Part shown: positions 17,345 through 20,034 of the stretch, piece after piece
How the letters are laid out: every line of letters starts with the position of its first letter
How positions within the stretch are numbered: position 1 is the first letter of the stretch
DNA from: Dictyocoela muelleri
Taxonomy: Eukaryota; Microsporidia
NCBI GenBank assembly: GCA_016256075.1
Contig: SDVU01000117.1
Span: forward strand, 1-20,034
DNA: 20,034 nucleotides
Direction: 5' to 3'
Position numbers and translations under genes: made by a program
Notes under the pieces: model-generated
Databases searched by the model: none
What the model was told of the DNA's origin: nothing
The model's input: the letters and a program-made list of their open reading frames with translations, nothing else

Positions 17345-19100
17345 CAGTCAATTTTTTTAATAATGACTTTTTCTAATAATGACCGTATTAATAAAAGGGT
17401 TTTTTTAAAGTATAAACATATCTCTATTTTGAAGGACTTTTATAAGGACCACGTTTAGAATTTTTTTCGAAAACCCCATGAACAATTTGAATCGAAATAT
17501 CAAGCCAAAAAGAACAAGATATAATTATGAAGAAAAAGCCGAAGTATTGAAATATAAAAAATTAAATCCGATGTGTCGCAAGACAATTTAGTTATGAAAT
17601 TCGGTATGCCGAAGGGAACAATTAATGAGATTCTTAAGAATCTAGAAAAATATCTGACAAATAACAAAAATTTTAATCCAAATTTTCGAAGGAATACGCC
17701 CAAAATGAAAAGCCATGAATTATATGAAGATCTTTATTCTTGTGTTTTATAAAAAAAAGATCAAAAAACCACATCATCACAAATGCACTACTTGCAGAGA
17801 TAGCCATGAAGTTGGCAGTGATTAAAAATTTAGACTTTTTAAAGCTTCGAGCACTTGGATAACTAATTTTAAAAAGAGATTTGGAATCACAAGCAATCAA
17901 ATCTCCGGAGAGGAAGGATTAGTAAACCCGGTTTTGTTAAGTGAGTCATATAAAATAGCCAGAGAAGTTATTGAGAAATATAATTACAGAGATATTTTTA
18001 ATTGTGACGAGACCGGTCTACTTTGGAAATGTCCACCAGGAAAAATACTAATTTTAAAAAATGAAACCAAAGCAAGCGGCAAAATACCAAAAGACCGTAT
18101 AACATTACATCTGTGTTGTAGTCTTGCAAGTGAAAAGATTAAGGCGTTGGTAATAGGAAAGTATAAAAATCCTAGAGGTTTTAGAGAAATCAATTTCAAA
18201 AATTTGGATCTTGAATACGCCTATAGTAAACGTGCATGGATAACAGGAGATATTTTTAGAACTTGGATTGAAAATTTTGATCAGAAAATGCTTTCACAAG
18301 GAAGAAGAATTTTATTATTATTAGACAATGCTCCAGTGCATTGCATTGATCACAACTGCAAGGCTATAGAACTCTTGTTCCTCCCACCTAACTGTACAAG
18401 TAAAATCCAGCCCCTTGACCAGGGTATTATAAGGTCTTTTAAATCGAATTATAGACATTTTTTGTTGCGAAGCCTAAATCTTTTGCATGAAAAGAATCAA
18501 GATTTAGATTTTGAAAAGCTTAAATCTAAGTTCACATTAGTTCAATCATTACCGATAATTATTGGGTCGTGGAGCGAAGTTTCAAGTGAAACCATACTAA
18601 ATTATTCGAACCACGCTTTAAAAAACTGGGCTACCGCAGAAGATATATTAAGTGATAATGATCAAGACAATATGGTTGCACAATCTCTCGAATCTATTGA
18701 TCCAGAATCATATTACCTTCAGGACGTTGAGAATACTATGGAAACCGTAGATGTGACTTATGATCTGGATATGCAGTTTTTAAAGACGTGGCAGCCCAAA
18801 TAGGGGAAGAGCCATCTTCTGAAGAAACACCTAACAATATTTATGACGATTATCTTGGGTTTTCAACGGGTATACATTGCATTGAGGAAATTTAGGCTTA
18901 TTTTCTGCAGAATTCTCTTAATGATGGTATACTGAAAATTCAAGAGCTTAGGATTTTAATGGAAAATACAAAAAAAGAAGGAAATTTTTGCTAACGGATT
19001 ATTTAAGAAAATCTCAATAAAAATTTTTTAGTCATTATTTTTTTTGAATGACCGACAAAAAATTATGCACCGACACGGTCATTATTAGAGTAAATGACTG
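17345..19100 (+). mobile_element. pogo/Tigger DNA transposon with terminal repeats and TA duplication
   Basis: The 1756-bp element begins CAGTCAATTTTTTTAATAAT and ends, in reverse complement, CAGTCATTTACTCTAATAAT, both followed by GAC. CAGT-type ends flanked by TA (17343-17344 and 19101-19102) are the hallmark of pogo elements of the Tc1/mariner superfamily. TAATAATGAC occurs twice near the left end (17359-17385), and two more copies of the shorter form AATAATGAC occur near the right end (inverted, at about 19028-19036 and 19078-19086). These are probable transposase-binding sites. A single transposase gene on the plus strand fills the interior. Confidence 0.88.
17478..18994 (+). pseudogene. 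pogo/Tigger transposase, frameshifted
   Basis: A CENP-B/Tigger-type transposase of about 500 residues. The first ATG is at 17478 (MNNLNRNIKPKRTRYNYEEK), giving a basic N-terminal psq-like helix-turn-helix that continues at 17564 in a second frame (SQDNLVMKFGMPKGTINEIL). A CENP-B-type second DNA-binding domain follows, with NALLAEIAMKLA (about 17782-17817) and TWITNFKKRFGI (about 17853-17888). The DDE domain is open without interruption from 17826 to 18803. Its catalytic aspartates lie in NCDETG (18006-18008), LLLLDNAPVH (18324-18326) and QPLDQGI (18417-18419), a DD30D spacing normal for pogo. The C-terminal end continues in another frame with an acidic stretch (GEEPSSEETPNNIYDDY) and stops at 18992-18994. 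In total there are about four frameshifts (near 17560, 17750, 17840 and 18800) and stops at 17747 and 18893. The protein is therefore not made whole. Confidence 0.88.
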
Positions 19101-19279
19101 TACCACTTAATTTAACAAACCTCTAGATCACGGCGTTATTACATTTTTTATGTGTAAATTTAGAAAGTTTTAAACAGAAATATTATTCACTTGATTGAAA
19201 ATACATAAGACTTGTCTATGATTAATGCAACAAGATAATATCAGTCAGAATGCAAAGATATTTTTCATATTAGCTTAGA

Positions 19280-19554
19280 ATGAAGTATATTCAAAGACGA
19301 TTGTCATCTGCTTTAAAAAATATTCATTTTTTGGAATTGAAGAAACAAATATTATTTTTTGCTGATAATATAAATGATGAATTGGTGGACTTAAGCTATT
19401 TAATAAATGAGATGATCTAAAGCTGGATTTCGTTATTGAAGACGTTATTGATATTGAAAATGAAAAAATTATAGATTGTGATTAAGATAAGTCAATTATA
19501 AAAATGATAAATAAAGTTTCTGAAGAATCTTCTGAATCTGACGATGGGGACTAA
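19280..19554 (+). pseudogene. Small acidic coding relic of unknown family
   Basis: ATG 19280 opens 46 codons (MKYIQRRLSSALKNIHFLEL, then KKQILFFADNINDELVDLSY) ending at 19420. From 19411, in a second frame, the coding-like sequence goes on as DDLKLDFVIEDVIDIENEKI and ends after a highly acidic SEESSESDDGD tail at about 19554, with one internal stop. Acidic Ser/Glu/Asp tails are common at the C-terminus of pogo-like transposases, but no diagnostic motif is present. It lies outside the pogo element's terminal repeat, so if related it belongs to another copy. Confidence 0.35.
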
Positions 19555-19979
19555 TTAGTAAAACAAAGAAACTTTCACAGTTTCTAAACTTATCAGAAGT
19601 AGAAAAAATCACTGGATCACATAAATTCTATTTATGATATAATTTTAATCGAAAAAAACCTACATAAAAAGTATTGAATAGCATATCTAACATTAAAAAG
19701 ACAGCCCGAAAAATGACGAAGACATTTTTTTCATTTTTTTCGGAATTTTACCCGAAAAAATGCCGAAATTTTTTTGATATTAATTGTTAATTATTTGGTA
19801 TAAAAATATTTTTTATTAATTTTTTTGATAATTTTTTTTTATTTTTTTGGGTACTGTTCCAATATAAATAATCACCTTTGCAAAATAAAAATTTTAGGAG
19901 AGAGAAAACTGTAAATTAAACGGGGTTATTTTAATGTGGTAACTCCCGTAGTATAGTTATTTTTTATTCTTACTCTACG
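19555..19979. other. AT-rich stretch with a CCGAAAAAATG repeat cluster
   Basis: 19704-19770 holds CCCGAAAAATGACGAAG, CATTTTTTTCGG and CCCGAAAAAATGCCGAAA, short direct and inverted copies of the same motif. They may be the end of an unidentified transposon. The rest is low-complexity AT DNA. Confidence 0.4.
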
Positions 19980-20034
19980 GTTGTAGATTTATAGTATATT
20001 GGCCCAGTGGGCCAATATACTATAAATCTACAAC
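19980..20034. repeat. Perfect palindrome at the right end of the window
   Basis: 27-base arms (19980-20006 and 20008-20034) are exact reverse complements around a single G (20007). The centre reads TTGGCCCAGTGGGCCAA. The total of 55 bases runs exactly to the last base. An odd-length perfect foldback ending a contig is what a de Bruijn-graph assembler leaves at a palindrome, so the end may be artefactual or may mark a real hairpin that stopped assembly. Confidence 0.95.

Noticed and set aside
17934-18803. A standalone gene starting at TTG 17934
   Set aside because: The frame is open upstream to 17826 and the sequence continues the CENP-B-type domain, so the TTG is internal to the pogo transposase.

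Overview
The window is strongly AT-rich eukaryotic DNA that consists almost entirely of transposable-element remains. One plausible host gene stands alone in the middle. Its ATG follows a CCC triplet by one base and its stop codon overlaps AATAAA. That compact arrangement is typical of microsporidia. A microsporidium with an expanded, repeat-rich genome is therefore my best guess, as an inference. No complete tRNA, rRNA, CRISPR array or bacterial-type operon is visible. The first 115 and last 55 bases are both near-perfect palindromes, so the window may be a whole contig that ends in foldbacks.

Layout. 1-115: terminal palindrome. About 190-1204: 3' end of a decayed Ty3/Gypsy element (integrase core, polypurine tract, 348-bp LTR). 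1205-2326: AT-rich, nothing recognised. 2327-2592: short element with inverted ends. About 2830-8032: a larger element with related inverted ends, each arm carrying a 16-bp TGCCC-type minisatellite; a second Ty3/Gypsy element (3245-7547, minus strand, two 278-bp LTRs) lies nested inside it. 8372-8860: minus-strand Merlin (IS1016/ISXO2-type) transposase relic. 9290-9660: partial copy of a hAT-like transposase relic. 10477-10894: MITE with inverted ends and a probable 7-bp target duplication. 11777-12443: membrane-anchored unknown protein, read in two overlapping frames. 12721-12997: foldback element.

The right part holds two families of tRNA-derived SINE, each present twice in opposite orientation. 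SINE-A is at 13440-13897 (minus) and 16212-16680 (plus). SINE-B is at 14168-14330 (minus) and 17134-17275 (plus). Between them lies a longer hAT-like transposase relic (14840-16063). A pogo/Tigger element follows at 17345-19100. It is bounded by CAGT-type inverted ends and TA duplications, and its catalytic domain is uninterrupted with a DD30D triad, although the rest of the gene is frameshifted. 19103-20034 holds a small acidic coding relic and low-complexity DNA.

The genes do not form a pathway. The window is a graveyard of retrotransposons, DNA transposons, MITEs and SINEs. The most unusual observations are the two tRNA-derived SINE families in a microsporidian-like context, the minisatellite-bearing inverted-repeat element, and the split host gene. 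Family assignments were made by reading translated motifs by eye; no database search was possible.
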